Numbered from the stretch's first letter, positions 44,719 to 52,938 are shown. The stretch is DNA of 64,000 nt from SCGC-AAA076-P13 sp963926355 (GCA_963926355.1 CAWUWW010000003.1:52970-116969), one strand, 5' to 3'. The notes: generated by a model from the sequence alone, not told the origin. Numbers and translations: made by a program.

Positions 44719-46014
44719 TTAGTTTGTTAGTGCTCTATTGAGGTTTCTGTAGTCTTCTTCTTGAGATGGGTTCTCTTTTCTTAATTCGGCTATTTTTTTG
44801 CAAGCATGTAGAACTGTTGTGTGGTCTCTGCCATTAAAAGCTTCTCCGATCTCAGGAAGGCTGTGGTTTGTTAATTCTTTAGTAAGGGCCATGGCAAGCT
44901 GTCTCGGCCTGGTAATTGACCTGCTTCTTCTCTTAGACAAAAGATCGGAAAGTTTAATGTTGTAGTATTCTGCAACTGTTTTTTGAATATTTTCAATACT
45001 TACCATTTTTGCTGATATTACAAAAAGATCTTTTAATGCCTCTTTGACTAAGGTTAAGTTAACGGGTTGATTTGTAAAGCGAGAGTTGGCAACAACTCTT
45101 TTAAGTGCGCCCTCTAATTCTCTTATGTTAGACCTTATTCTTTGGGCTATGTAAATAGCACAATCCTCTGGAAGCTCAACACCCATAGATGTGGCTTTCT
45201 TTAAAAGAACCGCTGCTCTTGTTTCTAGCTCTGGCGGATCTATTACCACTGGCAGACCCCATCCTAGTCTAGATTTTAACCTATCCTCTAACCCGTCTAT
45301 TTCTTTGGGATACCTATCACAGGTAAGAATCATTTGATTATTTCTGTCTAAAAGCGCGTTAAATGTATGAAAAAACTCTTCTTGGGATTGCTCTTTTCCA
45401 GCAAAAAACTGAATATCATCTATTAATAAAGCGTCTGCATTTCTATAGAATGACTTAAATTCATTCATTGCGCCTAATTGAAGGGCTTTAACCATATCTG
45501 ATACAAACTTTTCTGAATGAACGTAGACTATTCTCTTACTTGGGTCGTTCTTGCGAATTTCATTGCCGACAGCGTGCATTAAGTGGGTTTTGCCCAAACC
45601 AACACCGCCGTATATAAACAAAGGGTTGTAGTCTCCTTTTGGATTCGAGGCCACTTGTTTAGATGCCGCAAGAGCAATATGATTTGACTTGCCTTCTACA
45701 AAATTATCAAAAATATAAGACTCTACTAACTTAGATTGACCAGACTCGCTGCCTTTTTTATATTTATCGACAAATGTTTCTTTTGTATGGGTTTTAAAAA
45801 CAAGACTTATGTCTTTTTTAGACATATGCTTAACCATTTCATTAATTTCAGAAGATAGGTTTGCTTCTACATAATTTAGAATGAAGTCATTTGGAGCCAC
45901 AAGTTCTAATATATTTTCATTTAAATTCGCTTTTAATGGCCTGATCCAGGTGTTAAAATCATCCTGCGTTAGTTTATTTTCAAGCTTCTCTGAGCATTTA
46001 TTCCAAAATTCCAA
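44719..46014 (-). CDS. dnaA: Chromosomal replication initiator DnaA
   Basis: Initiator that binds DnaA boxes and opens the origin. It is 431 residues. Domain I starts FWNKCSEKLENKL and includes DFNTWIRPL; a short linker follows; the AAA+ domain has Walker A GGVGLGKTH (136-144), ALLIDDIQFFAGK and a sensor region; domain IV carries GRDHTTVLHAC, the DNA-binding signature. The start is TTG, placed 6 bases after GAGGAG. An ATG lies 5 bases further upstream but in another frame, opening a 16-codon mini-ORF. The short linker accounts for the small size. Confidence 0.96.
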   Translation of the reverse strand: MEFWNKCSEKLENKLTQDDFNTWIRPLKANLNENILELVAPNDFILNYVEANLSSEINEMVKHMSKKDISLVFKTHTKETFVDKYKKGSESGQSKLVESYIFDNFVEGKSNHIALAASKQVASNPKGDYNPLFIYGGVGLGKTHLMHAVGNEIRKNDPSKRIVYVHSEKFVSDMVKALQLGAMNEFKSFYRNADALLIDDIQFFAGKEQSQEEFFHTFNALLDRNNQMILTCDRYPKEIDGLEDRLKSRLGWGLPVVIDPPELETRAAVLLKKATSMGVELPEDCAIYIAQRIRSNIRELEGALKRVVANSRFTNQPVNLTLVKEALKDLFVISAKMVSIENIQKTVAEYYNIKLSDLLSKRRSRSITRPRQLAMALTKELTNHSLPEIGEAFNGRDHTTVLHACKKIAELRKENPSQEEDYRNLNRALTN

Positions 46015-46196
46015 TCCATTCTCCTCATTTATGAATACCTAGTCTATTAAAAAACTAACAAGATATCTACAGGATAACACCATGAATTTTCTGTGGATAA
46101 CTTGTTGATATAAATTATTTGTTTGTTTTTGCTAAATTATGTGAAATGTATAAATTATTGGGCTATAATGCCCCACTATTTTTTGGACAGTATATT
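46015..46196. other. dnaA-rpmH intergenic region with DnaA box; candidate origin or dnaA control region
   Basis: This AT-rich, 182-base gap between divergent dnaA and rpmH contains one perfect DnaA box, TGTGGATAA (46092-46100), a weaker ACAGGATAA (46069-46077) and a nearby TTGTTGATA. In Pseudomonas the origin lies at this junction. With only one strong box it may instead be a dnaA autoregulatory site. The rpmH -10 element is at its right end. Confidence 0.5.
46164..46169 (+). promoter_or_regulatory. rpmH -10 element framed by GGGC/GCCC
   Basis: A perfect TATAAT (46164-46169) lies about 28 bases before the rpmH ATG. It is flanked by GGGC-like GGC and GCCC, forming GGGCTATAATGCCC, a dyad centred on the -10 hexamer. 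The -35 region is poor (GTGAAA at 17-base spacing). Transcription would start around 46176. The G/C frame around the melting site could act as a stringent-type discriminator; that is inference. Confidence 0.55.
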
Positions 46197-46331
46197 ATGA
46201 AAAGAACATTTCAACCTAGCACTCTTAAGAGAAACAGAACTCATGGCTTTAGAGCTAGAATGGCTACCAAGGCTGGTAGAGCTATATTGTCTAGCAGAAG
46301 AAAAAAAGGGCGTAAGGCTTTAACTGTATAG
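46197..46331 (+). CDS. rpmH: 50S ribosomal protein L34
   Basis: A 44-residue basic ribosomal protein. KRTFQPSTLKRNRTHGFRAR and the ending RRKKGRKALTV are the near-invariant L34 sequence. The ATG is at 46197; the open frame extends upstream to 46119 but the extra residues are not L34. It begins the rpmH-rnpA-yidC-mnmE run, with rnpA 3 bases after its stop. Confidence 0.97.
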   Translation: MKRTFQPSTLKRNRTHGFRARMATKAGRAILSSRRKKGRKALTV

Positions 46332-46334
46332 AAC

Positions 46335-46622
46335 TTGGTGCTATCAAGGCTTCCAAAACACTTCCATTCGTCTAAAAATTGTAGAATTTTCTTTTTAGAA
46401 GACGATAAAGAATCATTAAGAATATCCATATCAAAGAAAAATTTTAAGTTAGCGGTTTCTAGAAATAAAATTAAAAGACGTATCAAAGAAATATTTAGGA
46501 TTTATAATCTAAAGGTTGAACAGGGGTGTTTTCTTGTTTTTGTTTATCCTCCTTTTTCTAAATTAAAATACTCAGAAGCTTCTGTTGAAATGGTTAACGC
46601 TGTAAAATCTCATAACTTGTAA
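46335..46622 (+). CDS. rnpA: Ribonuclease P protein component
   Basis: Protein cofactor of RNase P, which trims tRNA 5' leaders. It is about 95 residues, short for the family. The core RNR motif is present as LAVSRNKIKRRIKEIFR (about 39-55), matching the VGRNRIKRRxRE consensus. A TTG at 46335 or GTG at 46338 must serve as start since no ATG is available. The gene follows rpmH with 3 bases between. No membrane-insertion YidD gene is seen before yidC. Confidence 0.88.
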   Translation: MVLSRLPKHFHSSKNCRIFFLEDDKESLRISISKKNFKLAVSRNKIKRRIKEIFRIYNLKVEQGCFLVFVYPPFSKLKYSEASVEMVNAVKSHNL

Positions 46623-46636
46623 CAAAACCCTATCAA

Positions 46637-48181
46637 ATGAATATCAGAAAAATTTATATTGGCTTAATTGTATTTTTATTAATGGGTCTGTTTTATGCAT
46701 GGACGTCTGAGACCAGAGCCCTTTCAACAGCAACGCATATGTCTGAGGTTGAGTATGAAAAGTCCCTACCAACTGTTTCTGATGATGGTAATTATATAAG
46801 TATAGAGAATGATCTTTTGAAAATAAGAGTGGCTGTTAAGACTGGGGCAATAGTAGAGGCTAGATTAAAAAAATATAAGGTTGAGAATAGCGACAGCGCA
46901 TTGGGCTCGAGGGTTTTTGGATCTGATGATTCTAGTTTGTTTAAGTATTATTTTAAAAGTGGTTTCACGGGTCAAAATTTAAACTATGAATTAGATTCAT
47001 ACTCTGACAATTTTGTAATTCTTCTTGATAAAGAAGTTGGAATAAGAAAAAAAATATCATTTCTTCCTGAGACATATGAACTATCTGTTACGGACTCATC
47101 TATAAATGGGGTTAATGGCAAGGCCTTTGCATCACTATATCGAACAGGTGGAAGATCATTAGATTTAAAAACAAATATGGCTGACGGTGGTTTTATGAAT
47201 AGCAGTTCATATGAAGGTGTTGCTATTAGCACTGAGAAAGATGCATATGAAACTACCAGGCTAAGGTCTTTAGATGAGCCTATTTCTGAACTTTCAAGGT
47301 CAGGTTGGATAGCCTTTATAGAAAAATATTTTTTTGCCGCACTGTTGGGGTCAGAGGGTGTTATATATAATTATATTGCTCAACCGGCAAATGCGGGTAT
47401 TTATAGCATGGGTTATACCGTTGAAAAACCTGAAACGCAAAACCTTGTTTATGAGCACACGCATAGACTTTTTATTGGCCCTAAGATTAGAAAAGATCTT
47501 GAAACCAGGGCTGAAAACTTAGAGCTATCAATAGATATGGGTTGGTTCTGGTTTATCTCACAGCCAATGGTTTTAATTTTAGATTTAATTAATGGAATTG
47601 TTGGTAGTTGGGGCCTTTCAATTGTTATTTTTACAATCCTTTTAAAGCTCCTGCTGTGGCCTGTCACTGCTAAAGGTTATGCCTCTATGGCTGGTATGAG
47701 AAAAGTGGCACCAGAGATGAAGGAGCTCCAAGAAAGATATAAAAACGATAGACAGAAGCTCGGAACAGAGACGATGGCTTTATATAAAAAACATAATGCA
47801 AACCCAGTGGGTGGCTGCCTGCCAATGCTTGCTCAGATGCCTTTTTTTATAGGCTTCTTCTTTGCATTAAGGGAAATGGTGGAGCTGAGGCACGCATCTC
47901 TTGGTTTTTGGCTTACCGATCTTTCAGTACCGGACCCGCTTTTCATACTGCCTATACTTTTTGGAATGGTGATGGTTCTTACGCAAAGACTTAACCCTCA
48001 ACCAGCAATGCAAGATCAAACCCAGGCTCAGGTAATAAAGTATATGCCTGTAATTTTTTCTGGTTTCTTTTTTGTTATGCCTTCTGCGCTCGCCCTTTAC
48101 TCGGTCATTAATAGTGGGGTTTCCTTAATTCAACAAAGGCTTGTTTATAAAAAACATGGTGCTAATGTTGATGGCTCATAG
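46637..48181 (+). CDS. yidC: Membrane protein insertase YidC
   Basis: Inserts and folds inner-membrane proteins, alone or with Sec. It is 514 residues, slightly shorter than in E. coli. There is one N-terminal helix (IGLIVFLLMGLFYAWTS), a large periplasmic beta domain to about residue 310, then the conserved insertase core with WGLSIVIFTILLKLLLWP and GGCLPMLAQMPFFIGFFFAL. It is 14 bases after rnpA. The linked atp operon supplies known YidC substrates (subunit c). Confidence 0.95.
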   Translation: MNIRKIYIGLIVFLLMGLFYAWTSETRALSTATHMSEVEYEKSLPTVSDDGNYISIENDLLKIRVAVKTGAIVEARLKKYKVENSDSALGSRVFGSDDSSLFKYYFKSGFTGQNLNYELDSYSDNFVILLDKEVGIRKKISFLPETYELSVTDSSINGVNGKAFASLYRTGGRSLDLKTNMADGGFMNSSSYEGVAISTEKDAYETTRLRSLDEPISELSRSGWIAFIEKYFFAALLGSEGVIYNYIAQPANAGIYSMGYTVEKPETQNLVYEHTHRLFIGPKIRKDLETRAENLELSIDMGWFWFISQPMVLILDLINGIVGSWGLSIVIFTILLKLLLWPVTAKGYASMAGMRKVAPEMKELQERYKNDRQKLGTETMALYKKHNANPVGGCLPMLAQMPFFIGFFFALREMVELRHASLGFWLTDLSVPDPLFILPILFGMVMVLTQRLNPQPAMQDQTQAQVIKYMPVIFSGFFFVMPSALALYSVINSGVSLIQQRLVYKKHGANVDGS

Positions 48182-48190
48182 TTTTAATTT

Positions 48191-49501
48191 ATGTCTGTAG
48201 TTTTTGCATTAGCTACTCCGGCTGCAAAGTCTGCTATTTGTGTTTTTAGGGTTTCGGGAAAAGGTTGTTTAGAATCCTTAAATGATCTTATTGAAAAACC
48301 CTTAGAAGGTCATAGGGTTTTTGAGGTTAGGCCTGTTTATTTTAATAAAAGACTTTTAGACACTGTCGGGGTGATTTCTTTTAAAGGGCCTGAAAGTTAT
48401 ACAGGGGAGGATTCTTTTGAGGTTTATGCTCATGGGGGCTTGGGTGTTATGTCTTTGTTTGTAGATCTTTTTAAAAGCCTTGGTTTTGATGAGGCGCCTC
48501 CGGGAGAGTTTACTAAAAGGGCTTTTTTGAATGGTAAGTTAAGCTTAAATGAGGCTGAGGCTGTTGTTGATGTTATAGATAGCTCAGCGGTTGAGGATGT
48601 CTACCTGTCGTCCAGGTCTCTTTCTGGGGATTTTTCAAAAGCTGTTATTGCTTTTGCAGAAGAGATAGATTTCATAAGAGTGAGGGTTGAGGGTGAAATA
48701 GATTTTTCTGATGAAGGCCAAGAATTTTTAGATGGTTCTCTTTTTAATGACTTGGTTAATTTAATTACCAGGTTTGATCTTTTTACAGGGGGTTGTCTTA
48801 ATAAAAAAAACCGGTTGGTTAAAAATAAGGTCCTTTTTGTTGGGCCTGTTAATTCAGGGAAGTCGTCTGTTTTTAATAGGCTTTTGGGTTTTGAGAGGGC
48901 TTTGGTTTCTAACGTCCCGGGAACAACAAGGGATTTGATTGAGTCTGAGGTTTTTTATAATGATTTAAGTTTTTCTATTTTTGACTCTGCTGGGTTAAGA
49001 GATACAGATGATCTAATTGAGGCAAGGGGTATTGCCCTTGCTGTGGATGAGATTAAAAACGTTGATGTTGTTGTTGGTGTTTTTGAAAAAAAAGATAGTG
49101 TTGTTATGGATTATTTTGAAAAAATTTCAAAAAGTAAGATATATATTAGTTTATTAAATAAAGTTGACTTGGGTTTGGTTGATTCTTCTGGTTTTGATTG
49201 TTGTCTTTCCGCAAAAACAGGTGAGGGCTTTGAGCTCTTTAAGGAAAGGCTTAAAGGGGTTTTTGCTGAAGAGAATAATAGTGATTCTACTTTTCTAGTG
49301 AGACAGAGGCATATAAATCTTTTTGAGGAGTCTGTTTTAAACCTAAGGGCGGCGTTGGACAAATTAAGAAAGGCGGAGGTGTTGGAGCTTGCTGCAGAAG
49401 ATTTAAAAATAGCTAGGTCTTGTTTGGATGAGGTTGTTGGTTTTAAAAGTTCCGATGATTTGTTGGGTGATATTTTTAGTACTTTTTGTATTGGTAAGTA
49501 G
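48191..49501 (+). CDS. mnmE: tRNA modification GTPase MnmE
   Basis: With MnmG it forms 5-carboxymethylaminomethyluridine at wobble position 34 of tRNAs. It is 436 residues: a folate-binding N-terminal domain with GPESYTGEDSFEVYAHGG, a helical domain, an inserted G domain (GPVNSGKSSVFNRLLG, GTTRDLIE, DSAGLRDT, NKVD) and the essential C-terminal CIGK. Codon and amino acid use is strikingly G/T biased, rich in Val, Phe, Gly, Asp and Leu and poor in Thr, Asn and Gln, unlike the next gene on the same strand. Confidence 0.96.
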   Translation: MSVVFALATPAAKSAICVFRVSGKGCLESLNDLIEKPLEGHRVFEVRPVYFNKRLLDTVGVISFKGPESYTGEDSFEVYAHGGLGVMSLFVDLFKSLGFDEAPPGEFTKRAFLNGKLSLNEAEAVVDVIDSSAVEDVYLSSRSLSGDFSKAVIAFAEEIDFIRVRVEGEIDFSDEGQEFLDGSLFNDLVNLITRFDLFTGGCLNKKNRLVKNKVLFVGPVNSGKSSVFNRLLGFERALVSNVPGTTRDLIESEVFYNDLSFSIFDSAGLRDTDDLIEARGIALAVDEIKNVDVVVGVFEKKDSVVMDYFEKISKSKIYISLLNKVDLGLVDSSGFDCCLSAKTGEGFELFKERLKGVFAEENNSDSTFLVRQRHINLFEESVLNLRAALDKLRKAEVLELAAEDLKIARSCLDEVVGFKSSDDLLGDIFSTFCIGK

Positions 49502-49720
49502 TTAACCTGTTGATAATCTGTGGTGCTTTTTACCCCCCTTTTTTTATCAACAGCTTGTTCGCAGTTTAGGTGTTGGTGTGTGGGTATGCTTAAACATGCT
49601 TTATACATCTCTGAGATGGTTGTTTTTTATAGGTTTTATAGAGTTGTTAACAGAAAACAGCCTCTCTAATAGAAATAACAATAAGTATATAATATAGATA
49701 TTATTGGTTTTAATAAGTAT
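49502..49720. other. mnmE-mnmG gap with inverted DnaA-box-like repeats and AT-rich tract; candidate origin
   Basis: This 219-base gap is the largest in the window. CTGTTGATAA (49507-49516) and TTATCAACAG (49544-49553) form a perfect 10-base inverted repeat with 27 bases between; each contains a DnaA-box-like 9-mer, one mismatch from TGTGGATAA or TTATCCACA. A C6-T7 tract lies between the arms. Nearer mnmG the sequence is A/T-rich, with a direct repeat AATAAGTATAT at 49680-49690 and 49712-49722 and a TATAAT at 49688-49693. E. coli oriC also lies beside mnmG with its melting region on that side. Confidence 0.45.
49507..49553. repeat. 10-bp inverted repeat after mnmE
   Basis: Arms CTGTTGATAA (49507-49516) and TTATCAACAG (49544-49553) are exact inverses with a 27-base spacer. 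The T-run lies inside the spacer rather than after the second arm, so it does not look like an intrinsic terminator. It could act as a paired protein-binding site, DnaA being the obvious candidate. Confidence 0.6.
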
Positions 49721-51568
49721 ATGGAAAATTATGATGTGGTTGTTGTGGGCGGGGGCCATGCTGGGGTTGAGGCAGCTCACGCTGTTTTTCGCTCAGGCTT
49801 AAAATGCGCCCTGGTAACCTTTGATGCAAAAAAAATTGGTCAAATGTCATGCAACCCTGCAATAGGAGGATTAGGAAAGTCGCATATTGTTAGAGAGATC
49901 GACGCAATGGGTGGAATAATGCCTATAGCCACAGACATGTCAGGCATACAATACAGAACACTAAACACAAGAAAGGGATATGCCGTTCAAGCCCTAAGGG
50001 TTCAATGTGACAGAGAGCTTTATAAAAAAGGAATACAAAAACTATTAAAAGAAACAAATATAGATATTTTTGAAGACGAGGTTATTGATGTCGTTCTAGA
50101 GAAAAATTCTGTAAAAGGGGTTGTAACCAAAACAGGTAAAATTTTAGCCAACAAGACAATCTTAACAACAGGCACCTTTTTAAACGGCGTTATGTATACA
50201 GGCCAAGAGTCCGTAAAAGGAGGGCGCGTAGGAGATAGCTCGTCAATACCTCTGTCAAAAAAACTTTACGATTTAAAACTGCCAATGGGAAGGCTGAAAA
50301 CAGGAACGCCTGCAAGAATTAAACTAACAAGCCTCAACACCTCTGTTATGGAAGAGCAGCCGGGCGACACACCAACCCCTTGGATGTCTTTAACAGGAAG
50401 GGTTAAAAAACATCAAAAACAACTCTCTTGCTTTATAACAAGAACGGACGCCAACACCCATAAAATAATTGAAGAAAACATTCACTTATCAGCAATGTAT
50501 TCAGGAAACATAACAGGCATAGGCCCAAGGTACTGCCCCTCAATAGAAGACAAAATATTTAAATTTAAAGATAAAGACAGCCACCAAATATTCATAGAAC
50601 CAGAGGGAATAAGTAAAGACCTTGTTTACCCAAACGGCATATCAACAAGCCTGCCAAAAGAGATTCAGAAAGAATTTATTTTATCCATAAGCGGCATGGA
50701 AGACTCAATAATAGAAGAGTATGGGTACGCCGTAGAGTACGACTTTATTGACCCAAGGTCCTTACATCAAACACTCGAAACTCATTTTTTTAAAGACTTT
50801 TATTTAGCTGGACAAATAAACGGAACAACCGGGTATGAAGAGGCCGCGGCTCAAGGCTTAATGGCTGGAGTTAACGCAGCCCTTTCTGTAAAAAAAGAAG
50901 AAGAGTTTGTTCTGGACAGGAGCGAGGCCTATATAGGGGTCATGATAGACGACTTAACAACCCACGGAATAACAGAGCCGTATAGGATGTTTACAAGCAG
51001 AGCTGAGTACAGACTTCTTTTATCTCAAAGCAACGCCGAGCAAAGACTTTTAAGAAAAGCCCATAAAGTTAACCTTGTGGAAGATCAAAGGCTGACAACT
51101 TTCAACAAGGAAGAAGAGGAATACAAAGAATTTATTATTAACACGCTAGAAAAAACAAAAGTAAAAGAGTTTTTAAATAACAAAAAAGAGGTAATAAAAC
51201 TTAACGAGAAAAAAAGCATAGCAACAATCCTCACAAGACCAGATATCGAAATAGATACAATACTTAAAACCACAAAAGAAAACAAAAAACACTTAAAAAG
51301 AGCGGCTGTTGAAATAAAGTATAAGGGCTATATTGAAAAGCAACTTAGAGAGATACATAAAAACAAAAAACAAAACCACAAAAAAATACCTAAAGACTTT
51401 AACTATAAAAACCTAAGCGGACTATCAAACGAGGTGGTTGAAAAATTACTAAAAGCAAAACCAGAAACAATAGGTTCTGCTTCCAAAATAGAAGGGGTAA
51501 CACCAGCAGCAATAAACTTAATTCTAGTAATGTTAAAAAAAGAAGAGATGCAAAAAACACATGCATAA
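49721..51568 (+). CDS. mnmG: tRNA modification FAD protein MnmG (GidA)
   Basis: FAD-dependent partner of MnmE. It is 615 residues. The FAD motif GGGHAGVEAA (10-19), SCNPAIGGLGKSHIVREIDA, GTFLNGVMYTG, QINGTTGYEEAAAQG and RAEYRLLLSQSNAEQRL are family signatures; the C-terminal helical domain is unusually lysine-rich. After about the first 25 codons, which are G/T-rich, the coding strand becomes very A/C-rich, the reverse of mnmE. It overlaps rsmG by 8 bases (ATGCATAA). Confidence 0.97.
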   Translation: MENYDVVVVGGGHAGVEAAHAVFRSGLKCALVTFDAKKIGQMSCNPAIGGLGKSHIVREIDAMGGIMPIATDMSGIQYRTLNTRKGYAVQALRVQCDRELYKKGIQKLLKETNIDIFEDEVIDVVLEKNSVKGVVTKTGKILANKTILTTGTFLNGVMYTGQESVKGGRVGDSSSIPLSKKLYDLKLPMGRLKTGTPARIKLTSLNTSVMEEQPGDTPTPWMSLTGRVKKHQKQLSCFITRTDANTHKIIEENIHLSAMYSGNITGIGPRYCPSIEDKIFKFKDKDSHQIFIEPEGISKDLVYPNGISTSLPKEIQKEFILSISGMEDSIIEEYGYAVEYDFIDPRSLHQTLETHFFKDFYLAGQINGTTGYEEAAAQGLMAGVNAALSVKKEEEFVLDRSEAYIGVMIDDLTTHGITEPYRMFTSRAEYRLLLSQSNAEQRLLRKAHKVNLVEDQRLTTFNKEEEEYKEFIINTLEKTKVKEFLNNKKEVIKLNEKKSIATILTRPDIEIDTILKTTKENKKHLKRAAVEIKYKGYIEKQLREIHKNKKQNHKKIPKDFNYKNLSGLSNEVVEKLLKAKPETIGSASKIEGVTPAAINLILVMLKKEEMQKTHA

Positions 51569-52184
51569 AGAACTAGAAGAGAAAATAGAAAACAGTCTCC
51601 CAAAACAATCTAAAGAAGAGGTTGGTAAAATAAAAGAGTTTGTTGTAGATGCAATAGAGTTCAATAAATCCCACAATATATTTGTGAGGGAGTTGGCAGA
51701 AGAGGTTTTTGAAAAAGATATATTAGACTGCATGCCGCTCATAGAAAAAATAAAAGACAATGAAAAAATACTAGACATGGGTTCTGGCGGAGGCTTTCCA
51801 GGACTGTTAATTGCCATTCTTCGACCTAACTGCGAGATTCATTTGTTAGAAAAAAGCCAAAAAAAATGCTACTTTCTAAATAAAACAATTCACAAACTAG
51901 GGTTGTTAAATGCAAAAACACTAAACATAAACATCAAACCAAATAACAAAATAGGAGCCTATAACCTAATAACATCTAGGGCCTTTTCTTCAACAGAGAA
52001 TACATTAAACCTTTCTAAAAAAAACCTTGAGATAGGGGGAAGATATATCCTTTTAAAAGGCAGAGAGGAGAAGATAACAGAAGAACTAGAATCCTTAGAC
52101 ACAAATAAATATAAATATGAAATAATCAAAATACAAAATACAAAACATGAAAGGCATCTAGTCGAGATAAAAATTAATGAATAA
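51561..52184 (+). CDS. rsmG: 16S rRNA m7G527 methyltransferase
   Basis: SAM-dependent methyltransferase acting on 16S rRNA G527. It is 207 residues. HNIFVRELAEEV lies in the N-terminal helical part; the SAM-binding loop is LDMGSGGGFPGLL (71-83), followed by LLEKSQKKCYFL and a TSRAF segment typical of the family. It is linked to mnmG and parA by 8-base overlaps at both ends. Confidence 0.94.
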   Translation: MHKELEEKIENSLPKQSKEEVGKIKEFVVDAIEFNKSHNIFVRELAEEVFEKDILDCMPLIEKIKDNEKILDMGSGGGFPGLLIAILRPNCEIHLLEKSQKKCYFLNKTIHKLGLLNAKTLNINIKPNNKIGAYNLITSRAFSSTENTLNLSKKNLEIGGRYILLKGREEKITEELESLDTNKYKYEIIKIQNTKHERHLVEIKINE

Positions 52185-52938
52185 AATACTAGCAATAGCC
52201 AACCAAAAAGGCGGAGTGGGTAAAACCACAACAGCGGTAAATTTAGCAGCAAGTCTTGCTGGAACAAAAAGAAAGGTTTTACTTATTGACCTTGACCCCC
52301 AAGGCAACGCCTCAACTGCTGCAGGCATCACTAAGGGTGAAACAAATACCCTCGCTAATCTTTTTTTTGATAAAACAACTATACAAGAATGTATATATAA
52401 ATCATCAGACGGATATGACGTCCTCCCTGGAGGACAAGACCTAATAGCACTAGAGGTTAGTATCAGGGCAGAGAACAGACAAGGCTTTCTAACACAAGAA
52501 TTAAAAAATTTAGAAAAAACTTATGACTACACAATAATTGACACCCCCCCAACACTTAACCAATTAACGATTGAAGCCCTGTTTGCAGCATCTGGAACAT
52601 TAATACCACTCCAGTGTGAGTACTACTCGCTCGAAGGAGTAACTGGCCTAATGAACACAATCCAAACCCTATCAGATAAAAATCTATCTTCAAACAGGGT
52701 GTTGGGAATAGTTAGAACTATGGTCGACATGAGAAACAATCTTGCCAGAGAGGTCTCAAATGAACTTGAAGAGCACTTCTCCCATCTCGTATTCAATACC
52801 CTCATCCCAAGAAATATAAAACTAGCTGAAGCTCCAAGTCACGGTGTTTCAGGGGTAAAATATATGCCAAATTCATACGGGGCAAAAGCCTATCTCGCTT
52901 TAGCGGGAGAGTTAATAAGGAAGGTAGAATATGTCTGA
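52177..52938 (+). CDS. parA: Chromosome partitioning ATPase ParA (Soj)
   Basis: Walker-type ATPase that forms the nucleoid gradient used to segregate origins. It is 253 residues, the short chromosomal type. KGGVGKTTTAVNLAAS near residues 10-25 is the deviant Walker A with its signature lysine, LLIDLDPQGNAS is the A' motif, and IIDTPPTLNQLT is Walker B. The start overlaps rsmG and the end overlaps parB, each by 8 bases. Confidence 0.96.
   Translation: MNKILAIANQKGGVGKTTTAVNLAASLAGTKRKVLLIDLDPQGNASTAAGITKGETNTLANLFFDKTTIQECIYKSSDGYDVLPGGQDLIALEVSIRAENRQGFLTQELKNLEKTYDYTIIDTPPTLNQLTIEALFAASGTLIPLQCEYYSLEGVTGLMNTIQTLSDKNLSSNRVLGIVRTMVDMRNNLAREVSNELEEHFSHLVFNTLIPRNIKLAEAPSHGVSGVKYMPNSYGAKAYLALAGELIRKVEYV

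Noticed and set aside
49507..49553. Intrinsic terminator of mnmE
   Set aside because: The inverted arms are 27 bases apart and the T-run is inside the loop, not after the stem.
49502..49720. XerCD dif site at the strand-composition switch
   Set aside because: I looked for a GGTGCGCATAA/TTATGTTAAAT-like 28-mer because the skew looks terminus-like, but found no match in the gap.
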